This document shows, piece after piece, positions 28,673-38,625 of a stretch of DNA of 64,000 nt. A program made the position numbers and the translations under genes. Position 1 is the first letter of the stretch; every line of letters begins with the position of its first letter. This stretch comes from Paraliobacillus sp. PM-2 (GTDB taxonomy: Bacteria > Bacillota > Bacilli > Bacillales > Amphibacillaceae): positions 620,001 through 684,000 of the forward strand of contig NZ_CTEI01000001.1 of the NCBI RefSeq assembly GCF_001368815.1, written 5' to 3'. Under the pieces are notes generated by a model that worked only from the letters and a program-made list of their open reading frames with translations, had not been told where the DNA came from and made no database searches.

Positions 28673-29971
28673 GTGTCTTTATCAGTTGTTTTAGCAATTT
28701 TAATTTTTATCTTGACACTTGTATTTGTCATTTGGCAACCAAAAGGGCTTTCGATAGGGTGGTCAGCGTGTGGTGGCGCTATTTTAGCATTAATGCTAGG
28801 AGTAGTTGATTTCGGTGATGTGATAGAAGTAACACAAATCGTTTGGAATGCTACCTTAGCTTTTGTTGCCATTATTTTAATCTCCCTTATTTTAGATGAG
28901 ATTGGTTTCTTTGAATGGGCATCTTTACATATGGCAAAAGCTGCAAATGGTAATGGTGTCAAGATGTTTGTTTATGTGAGTATACTCGGTGCAATTGTTG
29001 CAGCCTTTTTTGCAAATGATGGTGCAGCTCTCATATTGACGCCGATTGTATTAGCAATGGTACGTAATTTAAAATTTAGTGAGAAAATTATTTTTCCATT
29101 TATTATGGCGAGTGGTTTTATTGCAGATACCACTTCTTTACCATTAGTCGTGAGTAACTTAGTGAACATTGTTTCTGCAGACTTTTTTTCCATTGGATTT
29201 ATTGAATACGCATCAAGAATGATTATCCCGAATTTGTTTTCTTTAGTAGCAACCATTTCTGTGTTGTATCTCTATTTTAGAAAAAATATTCCAAAAACCT
29301 ATGATCTAACACATCTAAAGGAACCAAAGGAAGTTATTAAAGATCCTAAATTATTTCGTTTATCTTGGTATGTATTAGCTATTTTGTTAATTGGTTATTT
29401 TGTGAGTGAGTTTATTGCTGTACCAATTTCACTGATTGCTGGTACTATCGCGATTTTATTTTTGATCATGGCGAGAAGAAGTACAGCTGTCAGTACTTCC
29501 ACAGTAGTAAAAGGTGCCCCTTGGGACATTGTTTTTTTCTCAATTGGTATGTATGTTGTGGTTTATGGGCTGCGTAATGCAGGTCTTACTGATTTACTGG
29601 CACAGTTGATTCAGCAAAGTGCGGAACAAGGATTATTTGTAGCGACGATTGCCATGGGTTTTATTGCCGCTTTACTGTCATCGGTCATGAACAATATGCC
29701 AACGGTCATGATTGATGCGTTAGCCATTGCAGAAACGAGTACTTCTGGTGTTATTCGTGAAGCATTGATTTATGCAAATGTTATTGGTTCTGATTTAGGT
29801 CCGAAAATCACACCAATCGGTTCTTTAGCTACATTATTATGGTTGCACGTGCTAGCTCAAAAAGGAATAAAAATTTCATGGGGAACCTATTTTAAAACAG
29901 GTATTATCCTAACGATTCCAATATTGTTCATTACCTTACTAGGTTTATTCTTAACACTATTATTACTGTAA
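28673..29971 (+). CDS. arsB: arsenite efflux permease ArsB
   Basis: Product of 432 residues with ~12 TM helices of the ArsB/NhaD superfamily. ArsB-like segments include [49 protein letters not shown] and [13 protein letters not shown]. It exports arsenite or antimonite, driven here by membrane potential since no ArsA is nearby. The GTG start has AGGAGG 9 nt upstream, 16 nt after arsR. Confidence 0.93.
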   Translation: MSLSVVLAILIFILTLVFVIWQPKGLSIGWSACGGAILALMLGVVDFGDVIEVTQIVWNATLAFVAIILISLILDEIGFFEWASLHMAKAANGNGVKMFVYVSILGAIVAAFFANDGAALILTPIVLAMVRNLKFSEKIIFPFIMASGFIADTTSLPLVVSNLVNIVSADFFSIGFIEYASRMIIPNLFSLVATISVLYLYFRKNIPKTYDLTHLKEPKEVIKDPKLFRLSWYVLAILLIGYFVSEFIAVPISLIAGTIAILFLIMARRSTAVSTSTVVKGAPWDIVFFSIGMYVVVYGLRNAGLTDLLAQLIQQSAEQGLFVATIAMGFIAALLSSVMNNMPTVMIDALAIAETSTSGVIREALIYANVIGSDLGPKITPIGSLATLLWLHVLAQKGIKISWGTYFKTGIILTIPILFITLLGLFLTLLLL

Positions 29972-29985
29972 AGGAGTTTGATCTT

Positions 29986-30405
29986 ATGACGACAAAAACA
30001 ATTTATTTTTTATGTACTGGTAATTCTTGTCGAAGCCAAATGGCAGAAGGATGGGCAAAAAAATATCTAGGGAAGGAATGGGAAGTTCGTAGTGCGGGGA
30101 TAGAAGCGCACGGATTAAATCCGAATGCTGTTCGAGCAATGAAAGAAATCAATATCGACATATCCAATCAACAATCAGAGGTGATTGATAGTGATTTCCT
30201 AAATCATACCACATTAGCAGTCACCTTATGTGGAGATGCTGCGGACAAATGCCCGGTTACACCCCCGCAAGTTAAAAGAGTGCATTGGGGATTTGATGAC
30301 CCTGCAAAAGCAGAAGGAACAGATGAAGAAAAATGGGAAGTCTTTCAACGTATAAGAGATGAAATTGGTGCTAGAATTAAGCATTTTGCTGAAACAGGGG
30401 AATAA
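29986..30405 (+). CDS. arsC: arsenate reductase (thioredoxin-coupled)
   Basis: Product of 139 residues with the low-molecular-weight phosphatase loop CTGNSCRSQ (Cys10, Cys15) and the redox pair Cys82/Cys89 in [10 protein letters not shown]. These define the thioredoxin-dependent Gram-positive ArsC. It reduces arsenate to arsenite for ArsB. It starts 14 nt after arsB with AAGGAG upstream. Confidence 0.95.
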   Translation: MTTKTIYFLCTGNSCRSQMAEGWAKKYLGKEWEVRSAGIEAHGLNPNAVRAMKEINIDISNQQSEVIDSDFLNHTTLAVTLCGDAADKCPVTPPQVKRVHWGFDDPAKAEGTDEEKWEVFQRIRDEIGARIKHFAETGE

Positions 30406-30472
30406 AAAAGTAGGATTGGTTAGCTATAAATAATAAATCATAGTTTTCAGACTGTAGAATAAAATAACTATA

Positions 30473-30504
30473 AAGCTCTTTTTTCTATAAAAATCATAGT
30501 TATT
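30473..30504. other. inverted repeat downstream of arsC
   Basis: Perfect 9-bp repeat AATAACTAT / ATAGTTATT around a 14-nt T-rich centre, between arsC and the ROK kinase gene. There is no T-tract afterwards. It could be a weak terminator or an operator for the kinase gene. Confidence 0.35.
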
Positions 30505-30619
30505 GTGCAAAAATAAAACATTCCGTCATGTAAGGGGTTTCATTCTTTGTGTAGAAAGTGGTAAAGTAAGAGTATATAAAAGACGTTGCTGTAAGAGGTC
30601 AATGGAGGAGGAATTGGTA

Positions 30620-31480
30620 ATGTATTATGGTGGGATAGAGGCTGGTGGAACAAAATTTGTTTGTGCTGTTAGTAATGAACAATTCGAAATAATTGATCGT
30701 ATTAGTATTCCAACTACCATACCAGAAGAGACTTTAAAATATGTATTTGATTTTTTTGATCAATATAACTTAAATGCAATAGGTATCGGTTCATTTGGAC
30801 CAATTGATGTTATGACCGATTCCGCCACATATGGCTATGTTACTTCCACACCAAAAAAAGGTTGGAATAATTATAATTTTGTGGGTACGATAAAGGAAAG
30901 ATATAACATTCCTGTTGCTTGGACAACAGATGTAAATGCAGCAGCTTATGGTGAGTATCGAATGGGAAGTGCACAAAATGCTGGATCATGCATTTATTTA
31001 ACCATTGGAACTGGCATTGGTGGTGGTGCAATCTTAAACGGGGAAGTTGTTGAAGGATTTGGTCATCCAGAGATGGGACATATATCAGTTAGAAAACATG
31101 CTGAAGATCCATTTGAAGGAGTATGCCCTTATCATGGAGATTGTTTAGAAGGCATTGCAGCTGGCCCAGCCATCGAGAAGCGTTTGAAGCAAAAAGGAAA
31201 AGATGTGGATAAAAATGATCCTTATTGGGACAAAGAAGCTTACTATATCGCACAAGCGTTAGTAAATTATACCATGATTTTACGTCCTGAAGTGATTATT
31301 TTAGGTGGTGGTGTGATGAAACAGGCGCAATTATTCCCACTTATTCGCACCCACTTTAAAACATTACTAAACGAGTATCTCACTACGCCAGATTTAGATA
31401 CCTATATTACATCACCTGGCCTAGTCGATAATGCAGGCATTACAGGAAGCTTGCTACTAGCTGCAGAGAAAGCAATTTAG
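30620..31480 (+). CDS. ROK-family sugar kinase (fructokinase type)
   Basis: Product of 286 residues. ATP-binding GGIEAGGTKFVCAV at the N-terminus, GIGSFGPI, LTIGTGIGGGAI and the ROK zinc motif GHISVRKH...CPYHGDCLEG are present. The length and motifs fit fructokinase/GmuE-type kinases of Bacillaceae, which phosphorylate fructose or mannose. The ATG at 30620 follows GGAGGAG; a 39-codon upstream extension is unsupported. The TAG stop is the first base pair of repeat copy E. Confidence 0.85.
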   Translation: MYYGGIEAGGTKFVCAVSNEQFEIIDRISIPTTIPEETLKYVFDFFDQYNLNAIGIGSFGPIDVMTDSATYGYVTSTPKKGWNNYNFVGTIKERYNIPVAWTTDVNAAAYGEYRMGSAQNAGSCIYLTIGTGIGGGAILNGEVVEGFGHPEMGHISVRKHAEDPFEGVCPYHGDCLEGIAAGPAIEKRLKQKGKDVDKNDPYWDKEAYYIAQALVNYTMILRPEVIILGGGVMKQAQLFPLIRTHFKTLLNEYLTTPDLDTYITSPGLVDNAGITGSLLLAAEKAI

Positions 31481-31505
31481 GACAGGGGGTCAGACGCCTT
31501 GTCCC
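31480..31505. repeat. palindromic repeat, copy E
   Basis: GGACAGGGGGTCAGACGCC plus TTGTCCC begins on the last base of the ROK kinase stop codon. It is followed by ATTCTTT, a weak tail. Confidence 0.82.
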
Positions 31506-31592
31506 ATTCTTTAATAAGATCCTTGCAATCTACTGATACATGTATTAAACTTTACCATAAGTGAAAATTCTGAAAATTATATAGTGTGATTT

Positions 31593-31702
31593 CTTATCCA
31601 GAGAGACGGAGGGATTGGCCCTAAGATGTCTCAGCAACCAGCCTAACGATTAGGCACGGTGCTAATTCCAATAGACGCATAATAAGGTGTCTAGAAGATA
31701 AG
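31593..31702 (+). promoter_or_regulatory. SAM-I riboswitch (S-box) upstream of metI
   Basis: From CTTATC to GATAAG, with GAGAGACGGAGGGATTGGCCC, TCAGCAACC, GGTGCTAATTCC and AGAAGATAAG. All S-box landmarks are in order. It lies about 75 nt before the metI start. Confidence 0.95.
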
Positions 31703-31723
31703 AAGAATGACTTTTTATAGTTA

Positions 31724-31754
31724 AAAGGCCTTCTTCTTTGAGGGTCTTTTTTTT
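31724..31754 (+). terminator. S-box expression-platform terminator of metI
   Basis: AAAGGCC pairs with GGTCTTT (one G-T pair) and is followed by eight T residues. The loop TTCTTCTT can alternatively pair with AAGAAGAA just after the aptamer, forming the antiterminator. Confidence 0.85.
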
Positions 31755-31778
31755 ATAGGTATAGAGAGGAGTGAAGCA

Positions 31779-32879
31779 ATGAAGGAATACAAAATACAAA
31801 CAAAATTAGCCCAGTTAGGTAATCATAGTGATCCTAGAACAGGTGCGGTTAATCCACCAATTTATTTGTCTACAGCTTATCAACATAAAGGATTAGGAAA
31901 ATCCACTGGCTATGATTATACGAGGACAGAAAATCCGACACGTTCTATTTTAGAAGACGGTATTGCTGACTTAGAGAAAGGTGATCGAGGATTTGCATGT
32001 AGCTCAGGAATGGCAGCAATTCAGCTTGTTTTATCTCTATTTTCGACTGGTGATGAATTGATTGCCCCAGAAGATGTTTACGGAGGCACCTATCGTTTAT
32101 TTAAGCATTATCAAGAAGCATATGATGTAAAAACAACGTATTGTAGTTTTAATGATTTGGAGAAAGTGGAGCAATTTATTACATCAGATACAAAGGCAAT
32201 TTTTATTGAAACACCAACAAACCCATTGATGCAAGAAATAGACATCACCTCATACGCAGCACTGGCTAAAAAATATCAGCTATTATTTATTGTAGATAAT
32301 ACATTTCTAACACCCATTTTACAACAACCAATTTCACTTGGGGCAGATATTGTCATCCATAGTGCTACGAAATATATTGGGGGACATAATGACGTACTGG
32401 CGGGGTTAGTTGTTACAAAAGGTTTATACTTGAGTGAAAAAATGGCAACTTTTCATAACGCCTCAGGTGCAGTACTCTCATCACTGGATGCATGGTTACT
32501 TGTGCGAGGGTTAAAGACACTGTCTCTAAGAGTTAGACAGCAACAGCATAATGCGAAGCAAATAGCAGCATTTTTAGAAGCTGATTCACGAATTGATAAG
32601 GTACTCTATCCAGGCAAAGGAGGAATGCTTTCCTTTCGGTTAAAGAAGGCTGAGTGGGTGGCTCCATTCCTTGAAAATCTACAATTAATTACATTTGCTG
32701 AAAGTTTAGGAGGAGTGGAGAGTTTTGTTACCTATCCAACGACACAAACACATGCCGACATTCCAGAAAATGAGCGTATTTCCCGGGGAATAGATGATCG
32801 GTTGCTGCGTTTTTCAACAGGAATTGAAGACGTAGCTGATTTGATTACTGATTTCAGGCAATGTATGAATCAATTATAA
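31779..32879 (+). CDS. metI: cystathionine gamma-synthase / O-acetylhomoserine thiolyase (MetI type)
   Basis: PLP enzyme of 366 residues of the Cys/Met metabolism family. Motifs: YDYTRTENPTRSILE, CSSGMAAIQLVLSL (phosphate-binding), ETPTNPLM, and the PLP lysine in IHSATKYIGGHND. The segment LYPGKGGMLSF lacks the ~20 residues found here in many homologues, a compact form I associate with Bacillus MetI. AGGAG precedes the ATG. In B. subtilis metI is followed by metC; here no metC follows. Confidence 0.88.
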   Translation: MKEYKIQTKLAQLGNHSDPRTGAVNPPIYLSTAYQHKGLGKSTGYDYTRTENPTRSILEDGIADLEKGDRGFACSSGMAAIQLVLSLFSTGDELIAPEDVYGGTYRLFKHYQEAYDVKTTYCSFNDLEKVEQFITSDTKAIFIETPTNPLMQEIDITSYAALAKKYQLLFIVDNTFLTPILQQPISLGADIVIHSATKYIGGHNDVLAGLVVTKGLYLSEKMATFHNASGAVLSSLDAWLLVRGLKTLSLRVRQQQHNAKQIAAFLEADSRIDKVLYPGKGGMLSFRLKKAEWVAPFLENLQLITFAESLGGVESFVTYPTTQTHADIPENERISRGIDDRLLRFSTGIEDVADLITDFRQCMNQL

Positions 32880-33176
32880 AAGCTACATGACAGATCCTCC
32901 TTTCGAGAATTGTTGTGGATTGTCGACAATAAACGTTAAACGCTTCGCTACCTTTTTATAGAAAGAAGCGTGACTAATCCAATGTTTCACAAAATTGAAG
33001 CATGATTACAGTTTATTTTTTATATAGATAAAAATATATCATTTAAATAGTCGTATTATTGGATTAATCAAAATCAGAATGGTTAACTTTACAAAAATAT
33101 TTGAGTATGAATGATTGAAACGGTATGATAATAGGGTATAGGATTCTATACATTATTAAAACAGGAGTTGTTTGGC

Positions 33177-34484
33177 GTGACGATGTCTATTCTGATCTTA
33201 ATTATTTTGATTTTATTAAATGCCTTTTTTGCGGCATCAGAAATTGCGTTAGTATCATTAAATGATAACAAAGTGAAACGAGAAGCAGAGCGTGGAGACA
33301 AAAAGGCGAAGATGTTAGACAAGTTGTTAAAAGAACCAGGCCGCTTTCTAGCAACGATACAAATCGGCATTACATTGGCAGGTTTTCTAGCGAGTGCGTT
33401 TGCAGCTGATACGTTTGCAACCCCTTTAGCTGAAAACTTACATGAAATAGGAGTTCCGATCTCACTTGGGATTTTAAACACCATGTCGGTCATTGTAATT
33501 ACGATTTTATTATCTTATTTTACCTTAGTGGTTGGGGAACTAGTACCAAAACAATTAGCTTTGCAGAAGGCGGAAGCGATTGCTAATTTCTCAGTGAAGC
33601 CCTTGACATTGTTATTCAAAATAAGTTTACCAGTTGTCTGGTTTTTAAATTTGTCTACCAATACACTTGTACGTTTATTTGGTGTCGATCCACATGCGGA
33701 AAATGAAGAGGCAACAGAAGAAGAAATTCGTATGATGGTTGATATTGGCGGAGAGAAAGGCACCATTCACACAGACGAAAAATTAATGATTAATAATATT
33801 TTTGAGTTTAATGACAAAGAAGTATCAGATATTATGACACATCGAACCGATATGTGTGCACTAGAAATAAATACTCCTTTGAATGAAGTAGTGAAAATTG
33901 TTAATGAAAAAAGATATACAAGGTTTCCTATCTATGAGGGAGATGTTGATCACATAATCGGAGTATTACACACAAAAGATTTAATACCTTATATCCAAAA
34001 AGATAAACGAGATTATGTCTTAGGTGATACGTTACGAAAACCTTATTTCGTGATGGAAACGCAGCGAATTGATGCGATCTTTAAAGAAATGCAAAAGAAT
34101 AATGTCCATATTGCAATTATTGTGGATGAATATGGTGGAACGGATGGGTTAATTACGATTGAAGATCTTATAGAAGAGATTGTTGGTGAAATATCAAGTG
34201 AACATGGAGAATTAGATGAAGAAAATCATGAAATAATTAAGATTTCACCGTATGAATATCGTATTGCAGGTAATACCCATTTGTATGATATTGAGTATCA
34301 GCTGAGTTTGGATTTACCTGTTGATGATTATGAGACGTTAAATGGGTTTTTGGTTGGCGAGATTGGTTATATTCCCAATCGTGGTGAAAATCTTTCGATC
34401 ACATATAAGAAAGTAACATTTAAGGTAGAGGAAGTATCTGATAAACGCATTGAAAAGGTATATGTAACCATTAATGAAAAATAA
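33177..34484 (+). CDS. CNNM/CorC (hemolysin C-type) membrane protein with CBS domains
   Basis: About 435 residues. A DUF21/CNNM membrane domain (~1-190, three to four helices; LNAFFAASEIALVSL is typical) is followed by a CBS pair (~205-335: ISDIMTHRTDM, GVLHTKDLIP, DEYGGTDGLITIEDLIEEIVGEI) and a C-terminal CorC_HlyC domain. Such proteins are linked to magnesium homeostasis. The GTG at 33177 is chosen since AGGAG lies 9 nt upstream; the TTG at 33168 abuts the binding site. The preceding 297-nt gap shows only a weak 7-bp inverted repeat (32940-32971). Confidence 0.88.
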   Translation: MTMSILILIILILLNAFFAASEIALVSLNDNKVKREAERGDKKAKMLDKLLKEPGRFLATIQIGITLAGFLASAFAADTFATPLAENLHEIGVPISLGILNTMSVIVITILLSYFTLVVGELVPKQLALQKAEAIANFSVKPLTLLFKISLPVVWFLNLSTNTLVRLFGVDPHAENEEATEEEIRMMVDIGGEKGTIHTDEKLMINNIFEFNDKEVSDIMTHRTDMCALEINTPLNEVVKIVNEKRYTRFPIYEGDVDHIIGVLHTKDLIPYIQKDKRDYVLGDTLRKPYFVMETQRIDAIFKEMQKNNVHIAIIVDEYGGTDGLITIEDLIEEIVGEISSEHGELDEENHEIIKISPYEYRIAGNTHLYDIEYQLSLDLPVDDYETLNGFLVGEIGYIPNRGENLSITYKKVTFKVEEVSDKRIEKVYVTINEK

Positions 34485-34682
34485 ATCTCTATCAATTACT
34501 TTATTGTGCTAATAAAAGTGTGTATTGGATATGTTTTAATGCATCATCCCGTATAGTAAATTAATTTTTAAGAATGTAACATTTTTCATAGGATTGTTAC
34601 TATCTTTCTTGTATAATGTTAACTATATTGATTTTTATAGAGAGAATTTTCAACCATTATAATTAGTAAGGGGCTATCTATT

Positions 34683-35543
34683 ATGTACAAAATTGAAACA
34701 TATGAAGAGAAGTCGTTTGTTATGTATCAGTTAAGCAGTGAAGATAATTCATCGTGGATCAAGGTTTGCCCAGAACGTGGTGGTATTATTATTGGTTATG
34801 GTGTAGATGGAAAAGAATATCTATACTTGAATGAGGAAACACTATATGACCGAAAACAGAATGTCCGTGGTGGTATTCCTATTCTATTCCCAATATCTGG
34901 TCAGTTAAAGGACAAGAAATATGATTGGGATGGTAAAACATATGAAATGCCGAATCATGGCCTTGCTCGTATTCATCCTTGGGAAGTGATTGATACAAAG
35001 TGTGATGAAGAAAAAGCTTCTATTTCGATTTTATTTGAAAGTAGTATCGGGACAAAAGGTACTTTCCCATTTGATTTTGAAGTTGTGTTCACCTACACAT
35101 TAAAGCAAAATCAATTGTTTATTCATCAATCCTATCGTAATATGGATACAAAACAGATGCCGATATACCCTGGACTACATCCATATTTTAAAGCAAAGTC
35201 TAAAGTGATATCTTTAGATACAGAAGCAACTACTTATTTTGATTATAACGATAATGAAGAAAAGCCTTTTGATGGAAAAGTGGATATGGAAGGATTAAAG
35301 GAAGCGGTAGTACTTGAAACAGATCATCAAAAATTAGAAGCAAAATATGATGAACATATAGATTTACATATAGAGACTGGAAGTGAATTTCGCTATACAG
35401 TACTATGGACACAAGCAGGAAAAGATTTCGTTTGTATCGAGCCATTTGCTGCTAAAACTGGGGAACTAAATCGTAAGGACGAACTAATTATGGTAGAACC
35501 AAAAGATTCATTAGAAACATGGGTTAGTTTTCAAATTGTATAA
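34683..35543 (+). CDS. aldose 1-epimerase-family protein (glucose-6-phosphate 1-epimerase-like)
   Basis: Product of 286 residues with a GalM-like beta-sandwich. Visible elements are RGGIPILFPISGQL, MPNHGLARIHPWEV with the conserved His, the LHPYFKA catalytic His region and a late glutamate in FVCIEPFAAKTGEL. These resemble YeaD-type hexose-phosphate mutarotases more than GalM itself. GTAAGGGG precedes the ATG. Repeat copy F, with seven T residues, ends the transcript. Confidence 0.82.
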   Translation: MYKIETYEEKSFVMYQLSSEDNSSWIKVCPERGGIIIGYGVDGKEYLYLNEETLYDRKQNVRGGIPILFPISGQLKDKKYDWDGKTYEMPNHGLARIHPWEVIDTKCDEEKASISILFESSIGTKGTFPFDFEVVFTYTLKQNQLFIHQSYRNMDTKQMPIYPGLHPYFKAKSKVISLDTEATTYFDYNDNEEKPFDGKVDMEGLKEAVVLETDHQKLEAKYDEHIDLHIETGSEFRYTVLWTQAGKDFVCIEPFAAKTGELNRKDELIMVEPKDSLETWVSFQIV

Positions 35544-35553
35544 TAATCAAAAT

Positions 35554-35588
35554 GGGACAAGGGGACAGGCACCGTGTCCCATTTTTTT
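35554..35588 (+). terminator. palindromic repeat copy F acting as terminator
   Basis: GGGACAAGGGGACAGGCACC plus GTGTCCC forms a hairpin 11 nt after the epimerase stop, followed by ATTTTTTT. Variant core GGGGACAGGCACC rather than GGGGTCTGACCCC. Confidence 0.85.
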
Positions 35589-35635
35589 ATGGAAGCGTTA
35601 GCTGTCCGTTGTTTCATGATATAGGGAGGGTAGTG

Positions 35636-37060
35636 ATGAGTTATCTAAAGAAATTAACTGGGATTGTGTTTACCTTTGCGATTCTAGCCTATGCATTTTT
35701 ACATTATACAACTTATATAAGCCCAACTGAAAAAGGATTCTACTATCTTGGGATAGTTGGGATTACTGTACTTGTAACAGGGATGACACGCTTGTCTTTT
35801 CGTGCGCTTATTGTTCCAACATTTCTATTATTCGCTGCATTTCTAATCCAATGGTTGACTGGTGGTGGGTTTGTTAATCTACTTATTCAAGGTGTAAGTA
35901 AAATGTCCAACTTAATCACGCTTTTATTAATTGTACCAGTGATTAGTTGGATTCTTCGTGAAGAATCATATATTGATGCAATCATTCGATTAGGTCAGCG
36001 TTTATTTCATTCAAGTAAGAAATTCTATGTTGGTATCATGCTCGTAAATCAAATCATTGCTTATTTTTTATTATTTGGTTCTATACCAATGATGTATGAA
36101 TTTATTAATGATTTTTTTCGGTCTAAAACAGGAGAAGCGTGGGAATATTTTAAAGGTACAGCCTTGTTGCGGTCGTTTGCTTTGACAACCTTATGGGTAG
36201 TTAGTATACCAAGCTTTGCTTTTGCAGTGGATCATTTAGGAGCATCACTTGGATGGACGATATTGCAAGGATTTGTTATTTCTATGTTAGGAATAGGCTT
36301 AGCATTAGTTTTTTTAACAAGAAAAGAGAAAGCATATCAGATTAATTTTACTATAGGAATTAAGGAAGAAATGCAACACCGACTCAATTCGGCAATGCCA
36401 CAAAAGGAAGCCAAAAAATTAGTAGTTGAATTTTCTATTTTATTTGTTTCTTTGTTTAGTACTATTTTTGTTATTCACTTCTTATTAGGATGGAGTATAC
36501 TTGCAATTATTCCGCCGATTATTGTGATCTGGACGGCAGGATACTTTATTTTTAAAAAAAGACCAGAACGGTTTGTTGCAGAATGCAAGGCATATATTGC
36601 AGTTGATATAAAGCAAAAGGCACAGCAATTCAGTCTGTTACTTGCAGCTGGAATGCTTATTTATGCAATAAATCAATCTGGAGTAAGCGAGTATATGGTA
36701 GATGCTTTGTTTTACTTAGCCGATGTGATTCCATTTATGAATTTCTTAGCAATTATCCCTTTTATGGCTATCATATTAGGGTTTTTAGGTTTGGGCCCTT
36801 TGACAGTTATTGTATTAGTTGCAGGTATATTGGAAAATGTTTCGTTAATTTATCCCTCTGAACTAGTTGTATTAGCAATGACTTCGGGAAGTGTTATTTC
36901 CGTAATGCTTTCACCAGTTGTTTTACCGGTGATTATTTTAAGTACAACCAATCGCCTTAGTATAATTAAAAATGGATTAGGTTTTAATTGGAGTTATGCA
37001 TTTCTTTTTTACCTAATGGTGCAGTTGTATATTCAAACCGTTTGGTATATCATTGGCTAA
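35636..37060 (+). CDS. polytopic membrane protein of unknown function, probable transporter
   Basis: About 474 residues and 11-12 predicted TM helices. I do not recognise a named family with confidence. The second half has conserved-looking polar breaks in helices (LLLAAGMLIYAINQSGVSEY, SGSVISVMLSPVVLPVIILS), as in ArsB/CitM-like or gate-type permeases. The ATG at 35636 follows GGGAGGG; an apparent upstream extension lies in repeat F. Flanked by repeat copies F and G, so it is a single-gene unit. Confidence 0.6.
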   Translation: MSYLKKLTGIVFTFAILAYAFLHYTTYISPTEKGFYYLGIVGITVLVTGMTRLSFRALIVPTFLLFAAFLIQWLTGGGFVNLLIQGVSKMSNLITLLLIVPVISWILREESYIDAIIRLGQRLFHSSKKFYVGIMLVNQIIAYFLLFGSIPMMYEFINDFFRSKTGEAWEYFKGTALLRSFALTTLWVVSIPSFAFAVDHLGASLGWTILQGFVISMLGIGLALVFLTRKEKAYQINFTIGIKEEMQHRLNSAMPQKEAKKLVVEFSILFVSLFSTIFVIHFLLGWSILAIIPPIIVIWTAGYFIFKKRPERFVAECKAYIAVDIKQKAQQFSLLLAAGMLIYAINQSGVSEYMVDALFYLADVIPFMNFLAIIPFMAIILGFLGLGPLTVIVLVAGILENVSLIYPSELVVLAMTSGSVISVMLSPVVLPVIILSTTNRLSIIKNGLGFNWSYAFLFYLMVQLYIQTVWYIIG

Positions 37061-37089
37061 CAAAAGGAACTAAGAAAAAACAGCAGAGT

Positions 37090-37116
37090 GGGACAAGGTG
37101 CCTGACCCCTTGTCCC
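37090..37116. repeat. palindromic repeat, copy G
   Basis: GGGACAAGGTGCCTGACC plus CCTTGTCCC, 30 nt after the membrane protein stop and 20 nt before dbpA. Perfect outer 9-bp arms GGGACAAGG / CCTTGTCCC. No T-tract. Confidence 0.85.
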
Positions 37117-37136
37117 GTTAGAAATGGAGCGAGGTT

Positions 37137-38579
37137 ATGCAATCATCCTTTGATGGATTTCAATTAGAATCAACTATTTTAGAAGCACTAAAACGCTTGG
37201 AATATACAAAACCTACCGATGTTCAACAAGAAGTTATTCCTCATTTATTAAAAGACAAAGACCTTATTGTTCAATCAAAAACTGGTAGTGGAAAAACCGC
37301 TGCCTTTGCGATTCCACTCTGTGAAAAGATAGAATGGTTAGAGAATAAACCACAAGCACTTGTATTGACACCAACAAGAGAGTTGGCACAACAAATCAAA
37401 CTCGACATAACAAATATTGGGAGATACAAGCGGGTGAAAGCTGTATCTATCTTTGGGAAACAGTCGTTTGAAAAACAAAAATTAGCTTTAAAACAAAAGA
37501 ATCATATTGTTGTAGGCACACCTGGAAGAATATTAGATCATTTAGAAAAGGGCACGTTGCCAGTAGAATCTATTCAATATTTGGTTATTGATGAAGCGGA
37601 TGAGTTGTTTAATATGGGCTTCATCGATCAAGTCCGAGCAATTATTGAAAAAATGCCAACTCAGCGTGTAACAACTTTATTTTCAGCAACATTTCCCGAA
37701 GAAGTAGAAAGTATTTGTCAATCATACTTGACCAAACCGCTAACGATTAAATTAAGTAAAGATAATCAACTGGATAACCCTATTGTGCAATATGTTGTGC
37801 ATGTAACAAATGACAAAAAATTCGATGTATTACAAGCATTGTTAATAACAGAAAATCCTGATAGTTGTATTATTTTCTGTCGTACACAGGAACAGGTAGA
37901 TAAACTACTGAAACAATTAAAGACTTGTCATTATCCAGTTGAAAAGATTCATGGTGGAATGACCCAAGAAGATAGATTCCGGGTGATGGATGCGTTTAAA
38001 GCTTCTACATTTCGCTATTTAGTTGCAACAGATGTTGCAGCAAGAGGAATAGACGTAGCTAATATCCCGCTTATTCTTAATTTTGATATACCACTAGAAA
38101 AAGAAAGTTATCTTCATCGAATTGGTCGAACTGGGCGAGCCGGTAGGACTGGAAAAGCGATTACCTTTGCTACTAATAGTGAACAAAGATACGTGAATGT
38201 AATAGAAGAATATATAGGGCAAGAACTAATCGAATTAGCCGTGCCTTCTAATGAACGCATAAAGAAGTGTAAAGATTCCTTTCATAAGAAAATAAGTACA
38301 AAACCACAACCTGGAAAGTCAATGAAAAAGAAGCTTGATCAAGACATTATGAAACTTTATTTTAATGGAGGAAAAAAGAAAAAAATTCGGGCATTAGATT
38401 TTGTTGGTACGATTGCTAATATTGATGGTGTTTCCTCTAATGATATTGGTATCATTTCAATTGAATATAGTCATTCTTATATAGAAATTTTAAATGGTAA
38501 GGGTCCATTGGTTTTGGATGCAATGAAGCATAAAACAGTAAAAGGAAAACAATTGAAAGTGCACAAAGCCAGGGAGTAG
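37137..38579 (+). CDS. dbpA: DEAD-box RNA helicase DbpA/YxiN
   Basis: Product of 480 residues, the size of YxiN. Helicase motifs: Q motif [22 protein letters not shown], Ia [43 protein letters not shown]. Residues ~405-480 form the DbpA RNA-binding domain ([20 protein letters not shown], then an RRM-like fold ending LKVHKARE), which targets hairpin 92 of 23S rRNA in known members. Role: 50S subunit assembly. Repeat copies G and H flank the gene. Confidence 0.93.
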   Translation: MQSSFDGFQLESTILEALKRLEYTKPTDVQQEVIPHLLKDKDLIVQSKTGSGKTAAFAIPLCEKIEWLENKPQALVLTPTRELAQQIKLDITNIGRYKRVKAVSIFGKQSFEKQKLALKQKNHIVVGTPGRILDHLEKGTLPVESIQYLVIDEADELFNMGFIDQVRAIIEKMPTQRVTTLFSATFPEEVESICQSYLTKPLTIKLSKDNQLDNPIVQYVVHVTNDKKFDVLQALLITENPDSCIIFCRTQEQVDKLLKQLKTCHYPVEKIHGGMTQEDRFRVMDAFKASTFRYLVATDVAARGIDVANIPLILNFDIPLEKESYLHRIGRTGRAGRTGKAITFATNSEQRYVNVIEEYIGQELIELAVPSNERIKKCKDSFHKKISTKPQPGKSMKKKLDQDIMKLYFNGGKKKKIRALDFVGTIANIDGVSSNDIGIISIEYSHSYIEILNGKGPLVLDAMKHKTVKGKQLKVHKARE

Positions 38580-38580
38580 A

Positions 38581-38608
38581 AATTGGGACAAGGGGTCTGA
38601 CCCCAATT
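38581..38608. repeat. palindromic repeat, copy H (truncated right arm)
   Basis: AATTGGGACAAGGGGTCTGA plus CCCCAATT begins right after the dbpA stop. The core GGGGTCTGACCCC is perfect, but the right-hand TTGTCCC is replaced by AATT, which pairs with the left AATT. The next gene's AGGAGGG ribosome binding site follows within 2 nt. Confidence 0.8.
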
Positions 38609-38625
38609 AGGAGGGAGAGTGTGTT

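Noticed and set aside
32940-32971. ACGCTTC / GAAGCGT inverted repeat after metI
   Set aside because: Only 7 bp with an 18-nt loop and no T-run; too weak to call a terminator.
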